From positions 40,520,501 to 40,584,500 of the forward strand of contig NC_073643.1 in assembly GCF_029407905.1 (NCBI RefSeq): 64,000 nt of DNA. Direction: 5' to 3'. This document shows, piece by piece, positions 55,150 through 64,000 of the stretch (the stretch's first letter is position 1; each line of letters starts with the position of its first letter). The DNA comes from Bubalus kerabau. Taxonomy: Eukaryota; Chordata; Mammalia; Artiodactyla; Bovidae. The notes under the pieces were generated by a model. That model saw only the letters and a list, made by a program, of their open reading frames with translations. It did not search any database and was not told the DNA's origin. Both the position numbers and the translations under genes were made by a program.

Positions 55150-57130
55150 TCTAAGGATCCCACCCTAATGCCAGGGGCGCATTCCCCGCTTACCAGGGGA
55201 CCTAGTGAAAGGTGGTCCGGAGGTGACAGGAACGTGGGGCCAGGGGGATTCTCACAGCGGGATAGAAACAAAGAAGGCCTAGCACCTGCCAGAGTGTTCA
55301 TGCTAGAATTCTCATCCTCTCAGTCTCCCCTTTGGGAGACATTTGCAGCCACACAGCCCGCCTTGTGAAGCTCCTGTCACCGCGGGACACTGCGGGGCTG
55401 TTGGTGGGCCCATGACTTCCCCTCCTTAATGACACTCCTCCCACACGCTCGGCTCCCCCAAGGCCAGAAGCACCCACTTATCATTTGCAGCCTGTGTTCT
55501 CATCCCTGCCGGTGCTCCAGCACTGGAGGAGGCGAGCTATGCAGAGAGGTGGCAGGAATGTCTCCACACGTGGATCCTGGGCTCCTGCCCGAATCTCACA
55601 GGGCCTTTGAAGACTGCCTGCGGCACCGTGGTGTTAACCATCCCAGAGCAGGGTGGAGGTCGGAGGGCTGCGTGGAGGCAGCAGGTACTGTGGACCACGC
55701 CTTGACACCAAGGACAGGGGGACCAGCCAGGAGTCCTGCGACCGCGGACAAAGGCTTAGGGATGCTGCCGACAGCCTGGCAGGGCTTCCTTCACTCGCTC
55801 CCATTTCCGATTCAATTCCTTAAGCATTACTGTGCACTCACCGCGTCCCCGCCTCGGGGGGGCTGCCAAGTCTGAGCCGTGTGCTCTGCCCCCCAGAAAG
55901 CTGACAAGTACCGACAAATATGCCACCCTTTTCCCTCTCTTTCTCCCGCTGAGCGCCTCCTTTCCTGGGTGGGCTTGATTTCATGGTCCAAGCCAGACAT
56001 TTTGGAAAACGTCTGCAGTGGCACAGAGCAGGCAGGAATATTTATTTCTCGTCTCCATCTGCATTGCTTCCTCTCTTGGAGAGGAGCTGGGGGGAGGAGG
56101 GAGGAGGAGATGTGTCTTCTCTGTGCCAGCCTGAGAGGCGCCCAGGCACACCCCTCCTCTCCTCCGGCTCCAGCCCCAGCAGCGGTAGCAGCCCGGGATT
56201 TAGGGAGGCAGGCGCCTTTCGAACTTTTGAAAGATCAGCCCAGTTGGAAGTCGCAATTAGCAACCATCCGCCCATTTCCCCCGACTGCAAGATGTGCTTT
56301 TGTGTGGGTTGCCTGCCTGGAAGACTCCCTGTCTTTGTGGGTAGCTTGGCGCTGTTCTTTTAGGAGGCCAAGAAGGGGGCCAAACAGGTGTCTAGGTTGT
56401 CCTCCCAGCAAGTTAAACTCTTTGCCTTGGTCCTGTCCAGGTGTTACCAGATTGTTGTTTCTAGAATCCGTCTGTTGGCTTATGCATTCATTCACCTGGT
56501 GTGTGTTTACCCCAAACCTGTGTGTTGTGAATCATGTCAGTGCCAGAGACCCAGCAGTGAGTGAGGGTGGCATGTTCTCTGTCCTTTGGGAGCTTACACT
56601 GAGGATAGGAGACAAAGAAAAAGAAGAGAAAGTTATTGGGGCTGGGGCCACTACTGTACAGACCACAAACTGGAGACAGAGAGAAGGTGGGGGGCGGTGT
56701 TCCTTCAGCTGTGATGGTCCTGGACAGTCTCTCTGAGGAGGAGATGGAGGGACCAGACTTAAAGGGACCAGACATGGGTAAAAAGGAGAGGAGATGCTTC
56801 TGGACAGAACAACAGCTACCATGGCCACGTGGCAGGAAAGCAGAGAAGACATTTCCACAGGGTACTTTGAAAGAACATCAGGAGGGTTTAAGGATTGAGG
56901 AGATGCGGAGGGTAGATTCAGTTGCAGGGGACAAAGGTGGGAAGCTTGAGAAGTGTGATTTATGGAGAACTCAGCTAAGCCAGATGAGTCCTGAGAGTAA
57001 GGGATTCAGCGAAGAAAGACTTCATAGGGTGGGGAGACTGGGGGCGGGACCCCAGCTCTGCCCCTCACCAGCAAACTGTGTGACCTGGGACACAGGACCA
57101 CCCCTTGGCTTTGAATTCCCCTCAGTGTAA
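55150..57130. other. GC-rich intronic block with long chance frames
   Basis: Clearly richer in G+C than the AT-rich introns around it, with scattered CpG. It contains a 285-codon open frame on + (55879-56736) and open frames on the other strand. The long frame runs into an old repeat remnant (56475-56650), has no recognisable domain and sits inside a CADPS intron, so I treat it as non-coding. A regulatory role is possible. Confidence 0.5.
56475..56650 (-). repeat. Old L2-like remnant
   Basis: ttatgcattcattcacctgg, gccagagacccagcagtgag and tttgggagcttacactgagg. Confidence 0.45.
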
Positions 57131-57150
57131 TCTGATGATAGCTATGGTAG
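57045..57150 (-). mobile_element. MIR fragment, antisense
   Basis: accccagctctgcccctcac, caaactgtgtgacctgggac and aatctgatgatagc. Confidence 0.55.
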
Positions 57151-57194
57151 ATGAATTCGAAAGTCCAAAATAGCTACAAGAGCTTCAGCTCCTA

Positions 57195-57350
57195 TCCTTT
57201 AAGCACTTGCTAAGTGCCTGGCACAGGGCTAAGTGCTTTAAATATATTTTTTCTTGTCGAATCCTCTGAACAATCCTGCTGCAACAAGGCTCTCCTGCAA
57301 ATGATGAAAGTGAGGCTTCAGGAGGTTAAGCCCTGCAGCTTGGCCAGCCT
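57195..57350 (+). mobile_element. MIR SINE fragment
   Basis: cttgctaagtgcctggcaca, gggctaagtgctttaaatat and gtgaggcttcaggaggttaa. Confidence 0.65.
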
Positions 57351-58144
57351 TCTCTCTCCCTGTACACTCCGGAGCCTCCAAGGAAAAGGGAGGATGTAAG
57401 AGGCACCCACTGCCAGCGGACAGAATGATTGCATCAGATTCCCTGAAGCCCCCTAAAATTTACCTAAGATTTCTCCCCCATCACCCACATCCATTTGAGA
57501 TGGTCACAGCATAGCTTGGAAACTGCTCAGGTTAGGGAGAATAAAGCCCACATTAGGGCTGTTGAGGGGCCCAAGCTCCACTGTCTGACCAGTCTCCTAG
57601 GTCTCAAATTACCCTCATTCACCCTTTTTCCCTTTTGTCAGCATTTTAATTGTTTTGCCGCTTAGATATGAAATGCAGTGGACATGCTTCTCTTCCTGCT
57701 AGAATCTGAGGCCAGGGCTGATGTTCATGCAGATGAAGCAGCAGCTTGGACTGCTTCAGTGCAGAGCCCCTGATGGCAGGCCAGAGAGCACGACTGCCAG
57801 CTTGGTCAAAGGCCAGAACTGGATCAAGGGTATTCACTTCTGTCCACAGAACAGTTTGATCAGGAAGCAGTTCAAATTGTAGCGTGGGCTGAGGTTGGTC
57901 GTGACTTATCAGTGTTACCTCTGATGGCGTTCTATTTTTCCTTTGGCTTCAGGGAACACCAGCAAGGGAGAAACGGCTTTTTACAGTGTGGGCTGGTGAT
58001 GGCGGTGTAGACGGAGAGGTCTTGGTTCTTCCTCAGAGGGTAACCTCATCAAATTATCAGATGCTAGATTCATGTGATTCAAGTCACTTGGCTTCTACAC
58101 TTCAGAGTAGAGGTGCCTGCCTTGGACAGAAGCACCAGCCATGG

Positions 58145-58335
58145 TAGTAAATGCTTACATGCTTTGAACATGACGTGTGCCAGGCACAGTGCTAAGTGAA
58201 TGACATGAATTTTCTCATCCAATCCTCACAATCACCCTTTGTAATCGATATGATGATTATCCCATTTAACAGATGAGATAAGTTGAGTAACGTGCCCAGC
58301 TGAGTCTTGCACAGCTGATAAAACTCCATCTTAAA
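58145..58335 (+). mobile_element. MIR SINE
   Basis: gtgtgccaggcacagtgcta, ctcatccaatcctcacaatc and tatcccatttaacagatgag. Confidence 0.75.
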
Positions 58336-58390
58336 TCTACTGCTTAGTTATCACCAGAATGTTATTCCCCACAGAAGCTAAGAAACCCAT

Positions 58391-58653
58391 GCTGCTGTTG
58401 CTGCTAAGTCGCTTCAGTCATGTCCAACTCTGTGCGACCCCATAGACGGCAGCCCACCAGGCTCCGCACTCCCTGGGATTCTCCAGGCAAGAGCACTGGA
58501 GTAGGTTGCCATTTCCTTCTCCAATACATGAAAGTGAAAACGGCAAGTGAAGTCTCTCAGTCGTGTCTGACTCTTTGCGACCCCATGGACTGCAGCCTAC
58601 CAGGCTCCTCTGTCCATGGGATTTTCCAGGCAAGAGTACTGGAGTGGGGTGCC
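58391..58653 (-). mobile_element. Bov-A2 SINE (dimer), antisense, with TSD
   Basis: gctgctgttgctgctaagtc through agtactggagtggggtgcc, two units joined by the gaaagtgaaaacggcaagtg linker. Direct repeat aaacccat at 58383-58390 and 58654-58661. Confidence 0.88.
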
Positions 58654-58864
58654 AAACCCATAGATGAAGGTAATTAGTGACTCTTCCCAGAGCCATCGAC
58701 TGTCTGTGATCACTCTTAAGGGAAAGAGTCATGTATTTCTCACATCTTACCAGCAAAAGTATGTTATAATTTACCCACCAGCCAATTAGTTTTGCAGTAA
58801 AACCAAAGGAGTAGACATACAGAATCTCCCCACTTCTTTATGTGTTCTGAACAGTCTTTAGTTT

Positions 58865-58990
58865 TATGCTGCTCCATTCAACACATGTTTATGGAGCACC
58901 TACTATGTGCTAGGCACTGGGAGCTTAGCAATGAATGAGAGAAACATTCTGTTATTGTATATTCCTATGAGGGAGACATTCTCAACATGT
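58865..58990 (-). repeat. Old L2-like remnant
   Basis: ttcaacacatgtttatggag, cacctactatgtgctaggca and gcaatgaatgagaga. Confidence 0.5.
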
Positions 58991-59180
58991 AATTTACAAG
59001 CGTAGCGATTATTCAGAAAGTAGCTGATGCAATTGGACCATAGCCCAAAGAGACCCAGCCTCATCTGGGAGACCATAGAGGAAAGGCGTTTGAGCAGAGG
59101 TCTAATAGATAAGTAAAATCTCACCTGGTAAAGAAGAAAACAAAGAATGTCCAAAGTACAAAGACTTGGAGAAGAAAAAA

Positions 59181-59392
59181 GTGAAAGTGAAGTCGCTTAG
59201 TTGTGTCTGACTCTTTGCGACCCCATGGACTATAGCCTACCAGGCTCTTCCATTCATGGAATCTTCCAAGCAAGAGGACTGCAGTGGGTTGCCATTTCCT
59301 TCTCCAGGGTATCTTCCCAACCCAAGGGATCGAACCCGGGTTTCCTGCATTTCTGGAACACGCTTTACCATCTGAGCCACCAGGGAAGCCCC
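59181..59392 (-). mobile_element. Bov-tA SINE, antisense
   Basis: gtgaaagtgaagtcgcttag through gagccaccagggaagcccc. Confidence 0.88.
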
Positions 59393-60249
59393 GAAGGTCT
59401 ATTTCATTCTGGAAACTGGAAGTTCATTGTAACTCGGGGTAGGGCCAGAGCAAAAGGGGCAAAATGACAGGGATGGAGCTGGATGGAGTTAAGGATCTAG
59501 TCTGGAGCCTGTGGTTATGGATTTAAGGGTTTGCATGGAGACATTATGGAAGTTGATTCAGTTGGAGAAGTTAAGAGAGGCCATAGAGAGCCCAGCTGCC
59601 TGCTACAAGCTAGTGTTGGGTTTGTGGTCTTATCGTTTTGAAGCTTCAAGCCACTAGTGGAAGGCAAGACTTAGGTTGTCTAATGTGTTTTGTTCATATG
59701 GACCAAACAAAAGCAGCTTGCCCTGAAATGCTCAAGAACTGTAAAATACTGATCTGCCATGTCTTCTATGGACTTCTTTCATCAGCTGCTCCCCTGTGTT
59801 TCAGAGCTTGACATCCACTTTGGGGTCTATGACAGATAATTTTATCACCTAGTAAGACATCATCCTCATTCCAGTTCATGCCTTGAAAACACACATGACA
59901 ATTAACATACCTGCTGTCCAAGGCAGCCGTTCAGAAGAAATAAAATAAGCATCCAAAGTTAACCATTTCCCTTAATATTCTTTAGTAAACAGATAAGTAT
60001 TCAGCATGAACATGACACAGACACAGTATTTTCTTTAGAACACAAGGTGCTGAACTACAGGGTGATAGAAAGGTCAGCTATGAAAGAAATGCCTAACAAA
60101 CTTGTGCATGGCTTCAAACAGAACATAATGGTTCTGAAATTAAAAGATAGAGATTCTGACCAGACCTCTGAGTCACATGCAGTGGGAAGCTTATCCCCAG
60201 AAAGGTAGAAGAAGAGATGTGATTGTGAAGCCCAGACTTACAGAAATGT

Positions 60250-60405
60250 GAGAAAGTCATTGAACATTTTGGAGTCTCACTTTCTTCATCTGTAAAGTGG
60301 TGATGCTAATGCCTACCTCAGAGACTCGAGGGAACAGTTAGGTACAAAGTGAGCATTGGCCTTGTATGATACCTGGCATGTTATGGGGGTCCCATAAATA
60401 ACCAT
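60250..60405 (-). mobile_element. MIR fragment, antisense
   Basis: ggagtctcactttcttcatc, tgtaaagtggtgatgctaat and acctggcatgttatgggggt. Confidence 0.6.
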
Positions 60406-60425
60406 TCTTAACCTTTCTTCAACCT

Positions 60426-60687
60426 TGAATATTCATTGGAAGGACTGATGTTGAAGCTCTAATACTGTGACCACCTGATGTGAAGAGCCCACTCATTGGA
60501 AAAGACCCTGATGCTGGGAAAGACTGAGGGCAGGAGGAAAAGAGGGTGACAAGATGAGATGGTTGGATGGCATCACCAATGCAATGGACATGAGTTTGAG
60601 CAAACCCTGGGAGATAGTGATGGACAGGGAAGCCTCGTGTGCTGCAGTCCATGAGGTCACAAAGAATTAGGCACAACTTAGCAAGTA
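60426..60687 (+). mobile_element. BovB LINE 3' tail fragment (first of two)
   Basis: gaatattcattggaaggact, ggttggatggcatcaccaat and tcacaaagaattaggcacaa. Only the last 260 nt of the element, ending just before the next copy. Confidence 0.85.
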
Positions 60688-61440
60688 AAGAACTAAAGAG
60701 TCTCTTGATGAAAGTGAAAGAGAAGAGTGAAAAAGTTGGCTTAAAGCTCAACATTCAGAAAACTAAGATCATGGCATCCAGTCTCATCACTTCATGGCAA
60801 ATAGATGGGGAAATAATGGAAACAGTGAGAGACTTTATTTTGGGGGGGCCCCAAAATCACTGCAGATGGTGACTGAAGCCATGAAATTGAAAGATGCTTG
60901 CTCCTTGGAAGAAAAGTTATAACCAACCTGGACAGCATATTAAAAAGCAGAGAGAGACGTTACTTTGCCAACAAAGGTCCATCTAGTCAAGGCTATGGTT
61001 TTTCCAGTGATCATGTATGGATGTGAGAGTTGGACTATAAAGAAAGCTGAGCACCGAAGAATTGATGCTTTTGAACTGTGGTGTTGGAGAAGACTCTTGA
61101 GAGTCCTGTGGACTGCAAGGAGATCCAACCAGGCCATCCTAAAGGAAATCAGTCCCGAATACTCATTGGAAGGACTGATGCTGAAGCTGGAAACTCCAAT
61201 ACTTTGGCCACCTGATGCAAAGAACTGACTCAACAAAAAGACCCTGATGCTGGGAAAGATTGAAGGTGGGAGGAGAAGGGGACAACAGAGGATGAGATGG
61301 TTGGATGGCATCACTGACTCGATGGACATGAGTTTGAGTAGGCTCTGGGAGTTGGTGATGGACAGGGAAGCCTGGCGTGCTGAAGTCCATGGGGTTGCAA
61401 GGAGTTGGACACGACTGAGCAACTAAACTGACTGACTGAG
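60688..61440 (+). mobile_element. BovB LINE 3' portion (second of two)
   Basis: Begins at aagaactaaagagtctcttg, inside the RT 3' region, and runs to the tail actgagcaactaaactgact. It has lost the YADD core and contains stops and frame breaks, with one open stretch 60965-61228 reading VIMYGCESWTIKKAEHRRID. Confidence 0.88.
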
Positions 61441-62019
61441 CAATTAAGTAGCAACAGCCTTCCTTCAGCTTAAACCTGTGGGAGGGTTGAAATGACCCTA
61501 ATGCTTTTAACCAGCAGTTTTCTCACTGGTTCAGTCCTTAGCATAGCATCTTTTCTCCTAAGCAACCCAAACTATTACCTGTAACAGAACCAACCAAAAC
61601 TCTCATAAGTTCCTATAACTTCCTTTTCAGCACATTTCCATATCCAGAAATTGGATTCCTCAAAGATATTTTCCACTAACTTTAGTATACTTTTAGCATT
61701 TCTCACTTTAATTCTTCAGGAACTTTTCATTCATACATGATCTCTAGAATACCTCTCTTATTAATCAAAATGATTCCTTTACCAGAGTTGAATCTTCCAT
61801 TCTCCAAGCATATGTTAAATTGAGCCAAGTTTATTTCAACATACACCAAGCCATACTTGTCTAGTTCTGCCCCTTACCATATTATAATCTTGAACAAATT
61901 AATTAACTTCTTGTCTTAATTTACTGACCTATACAATAGAAATAATAATACGTAGATTATGTGGTATTTTTAGAAATAAATGAGAAAATGCTATATATCT
62001 GCAATGGGATAAGCATTCA

Positions 62020-62058
62020 GAGTCACAAAGAGTTGGACAGGACTGAGCGACTTCACTC
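62020..62058 (+). mobile_element. 39-nt Bov-tA 3'-end insert with TSD
   Basis: gagtcacaaagagttggaca, ggactgagcgacttcactc is the very end of a Bov-tA/Bov-A unit. It is flanked by aagcattca at 62011-62019 and 62059-62067. Confidence 0.7.
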
Positions 62059-62211
62059 AAGCATTCAATATTTGTTTTAATACTGTTATGTTTGCGGTTG
62101 TTACCATGGTTATATCAGAGTCCTGAGTATTACAGTCAGTTACTTAATCAGCCACCATGTTTTAAATGATGGCTCTATGCGAATTATTGAGCTAGAGTAG
62201 ACTAGGGAAGA

Positions 62212-62349
62212 TTGGAGAAGGAAATGGCAACCCACTCCAGTGTTCTTGCCTGGAGAATCCCTGGGACGGGGGAGCCTGGTGGGCTGCCGTCTATGGGGTT
62301 GCACAGAGTCGAACACGACTGAAGCAACTTAGCAGCAGCAGCAGCAGCA
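62212..62349 (+). mobile_element. Bov-A2 monomer SINE with (CAG)n tail and TSD
   Basis: tggagaaggaaatggcaacc through gactgaagcaacttagcagc and six to seven CAG units. Direct repeat gactagggaaga at 62200-62211 and 62350-62361. Confidence 0.9.
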
Positions 62350-62607
62350 GACTAGGGAAGACTTTTTTTTTAAAAAGACTTGAATTTTGTTAACTGAAAG
62401 TTGCAATCTAGAGTCCATACAACAGAAGGACCTGAGATTTTCTGGTCCATTGTTTCCAGTGAGGTGCTCAGTTTCTACCTGCTGTTAAGAGCAAATTCTT
62501 TGCAGTTCTTTTCATGTTCACCTTTAATGATGTCTTGTTGGTAGCTTGACATTGACCAGAGTAAAAGTGCTTATACCACAGAAATTAGCAGATTCTACCA
62601 ACTAAGG

Positions 62608-62668
62608 CTGCTGCTTCTGCTGCTTCTTCCCTTTCTTCCTCTTCTTCCTCCTCCTCCTTCTTTTTGAC
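62608..62668. repeat. CTT/CTG-rich polypyrimidine tract
   Basis: ctgctgcttctgctgcttct followed by ttcctcttcttcctcctcct. Confidence 0.65.
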
Positions 62669-63224
62669 AGCCTTTCCTAGTGTATCACTGAGTATTTACC
62701 AAATGTAGGGGACAGTCTATATGTTACATGAGAAGGTGTCAGATGTGGCAAAAACTCAGTATTAAATAACACCAGTCAAATTGTGAGAAGATTATTTCTT
62801 TTTTAATTGTATTTCCCTCCATACCCTTCTATCAAGGAGAAAGTTTCCTTAGAGTGTTTGCCTCTCATACTTCTCCAAATTTTCAGATCTTCATGCCCAA
62901 CAAAAAGAGAGAGGGACAGACAGAATGAGCAGCCTCAGACACAGCACCCTTAGCAGGCAACCCTGTCTACCTAGAAAGTAATCACTTCATCATACATATG
63001 TTATATTTATTTTTATGCTTACCTTCTCTTCTTGAGAGTGATACTTAGTTTCCATTTATGGCAGTGATACCAGGTTTCTTTTTAGAATTAAGTATTTAAA
63101 AAGTGAGCCAATTTAAAGGAGAATATTAGGTAAATAAGTAAATATAGTACATACAGATGGCCCATGGGCAATAGCCCAAATCAGGAAGATGGTACTGATG
63201 CTAAAAGTTTGGGAAGTTGTGATA

Positions 63225-63340
63225 CATTCTAGCCACCCCATTTTGCAGTTGTTTACACTGAGACCAGAGAAGGAAAATGACTTGAACAAGGCATTTTGAC
63301 ATAGAACCCAGACCTCCTGTCTTATCAATGTGTGTGTTTT
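63225..63340 (+). mobile_element. MIR fragment
   Basis: ccattttgcagttgtttaca, ctgagaccagagaaggaaaa and tagaacccagacctcctgtc. Confidence 0.5.
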
Positions 63341-63729
63341 CCCTGATCTTTACCTGAGGTGCGGTGGAGGGGGTGGGGGGAGAGAAAATGCTTCACTCTG
63401 TAGCAGACCTAGCCCGGCTATAAGAGACAGCTTATCTCTGGTGGCAGCAGCGTAAGCAGCGTATACCCTTGAGTTCAAGGTGAGCCCAGCTGCAGGGATA
63501 GGGGAAGGCCGCAGGGGTGACAAGTGGTGCCCTCATGTAGAAACATTACTATTCAGTACAGGCTACCTCGGCTCAGCACCAGGGCCATGTGGAAGCAAGG
63601 ACACGAGTAAGACGTGGCTCCTGGCCTCTTCCAGCTTACATTCAGTTGGGCTTCTTGGTGTTGAGAGATGTTTACAAGATAAAACCCGAAAATGCCAGAA
63701 ATGGGCAAGGGCCCCCTACTTTTTCATTA

Positions 63730-63986
63730 TTGTTGTTTCTTTATTTTCTGGCTGTGCTGGGTCTTCGTTGTGGCAAGCAGTCTCTGCGGTTGCTGTGTGC
63801 GAGCTCCCTGCAGTGGGTCGTGTTGTTGCAGAGTGCAGGCACTAGGGCAGGTGGGCTCAGTGGTGGCGGCGCATGGGCTTACTTGTCCTGGGGCGGGTGG
63901 AATCTTAGTTCCCCAACCAGGGGTCGAACCTGCATCTCCTGCATTGGAAGGCAGACTCTTCACCCCTGGACCACCAGGGAAGTCCC
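63730..63986 (-). mobile_element. CHR-type SINE, antisense
   Basis: ctggctgtgctgggtcttcg, agttccccaaccaggggtcg and ggaccaccagggaagtccc. Confidence 0.82.
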
Positions 63987-64000
63987 AATATAACCAAATA

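Larger units (their letters stand above)
1..64000 (+). other. CADPS: Internal segment of the CADPS (CAPS1) gene
   Basis: Spliced exons on the + strand translate to a continuous stretch of calcium-dependent secretion activator 1. This is a cytosolic and membrane-associated protein that binds PIP2 and SNAREs and primes dense-core vesicles for Ca2+-triggered exocytosis. The window encodes the C-terminal MUN/MHD part, without the start or the stop codon. CADPS is preferred over CADPS2 because the exons read [39 protein letters not shown] and NLPNVNLPNVNLPKV, where CADPS2, as I recall it, differs. All ten constitutive exons have AG/GT borders and compatible phases with no frameshift or stop, so this is the functional gene and not a retrocopy. 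The ruminant origin comes from the interspersed repeats. Assignment to cattle or another bovid is not possible by eye. Confidence 0.95.
52922..64000 (+). other. CADPS: CADPS intron (5' part), at least 11 kb
   Basis: No exon found. Contains CA/TA tracts (53130-53210), many MIRs, a GC-rich block (55.1-57.1 kb), SINEs and two BovB tails. The stretch 61.5-63.2 kb outside the listed SINE pieces shows nothing I can identify apart from a CTT tract. Confidence 0.8.

Noticed and set aside
55879..56736. 285-codon + strand open frame as a new gene
   Set aside because: GC-rich composition favours long chance frames, other frames and the opposite strand are open too, and it reads into an old repeat. No domain or signal is seen.
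1..64000. CADPS2 as the identity of the gene
   Set aside because: The exon sequences [28 protein letters not shown] and NLPNVNLPNVNLPKV fit CADPS. CADPS2, as I recall it, has different residues at each of these places.
52922..64000. Further CADPS exons in the last 11 kb
   Set aside because: I looked for the expected VKAASKYVDVPKPG coding stretch and for stop-free segments with good borders and found none.

Overview
This is mammalian nuclear DNA from a ruminant, very likely a bovid. The evidence is the dense set of Bov-tA and Bov-A2 SINEs, BovB (RTE) LINE 3' ends and CHR-type tRNA-Glu SINEs, over an older layer of MIR, L2-like, L1M and hAT/Tigger remnants. There is no operon, prokaryotic gene, CRISPR array or RNA gene. 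The only gene I can support is a multi-exon gene on the + strand, and nearly all of the rest is intron.

The gene is CADPS (CAPS1, calcium-dependent secretion activator 1), a priming factor for dense-core vesicles in neurons and endocrine cells. Ten exons that look constitutive lie at 967-1068, 2276-2339, 2727-2850, 19491-19597, 25416-25572, 26407-26548, 37782-37937, 41911-42058, 51873-51947 and 52838-52921. They total 1159 nt, about 386 codons, with matching phases and AG/GT borders throughout. They encode most of the C-terminal MUN/MHD region. The 5' exons (C2 and PH domains) lie upstream of the window, and the last exons lie beyond 64000. Protein features in the exons separate CADPS from its paralogue CADPS2.

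Cassette exons account for most of the variation. Between 2850 and 19491 there are a 69-nt exon (5198-5266), an 18-nt microexon (6137-6154) and an additional 93-nt proline-rich candidate (15674-15766). All three start and end in phase 1, so any combination keeps the frame. A 21-nt microexon (24210-24230) and a 147-nt exon (34294-34440, with NLPNV repeats) are two further frame-neutral cassettes. Likely splicing signals lie nearby: four TGCATG (RBFOX) motifs just downstream of the 21-nt exon, one TGCATG directly upstream of the 69-nt exon, and weak donors at the 93-nt and 147-nt exons.

Region by region: 1-6.2 kb has three constitutive and two cassette exons. The 6.2-19.5 kb intron carries MIRs, nested SINEs, a TG microsatellite, a repeat-poor block (13.3-15.2 kb), the 93-nt candidate and a tandem Bov-A2 pair. 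At 19.5-26.5 kb are three exons plus the 21-nt microexon. The 26.5-37.8 kb intron holds the 147-nt cassette. At 37.8-52.9 kb are four exons with an L1M fragment and a SINE/BovB-rich stretch. At 52.9-64 kb is intron only, with a GC-rich block (55.1-57.1 kb), two BovB 3' ends and many MIRs. I saw no new gene system. The most useful leads are the 93-nt proline-rich exon and the motif layout around the cassettes.
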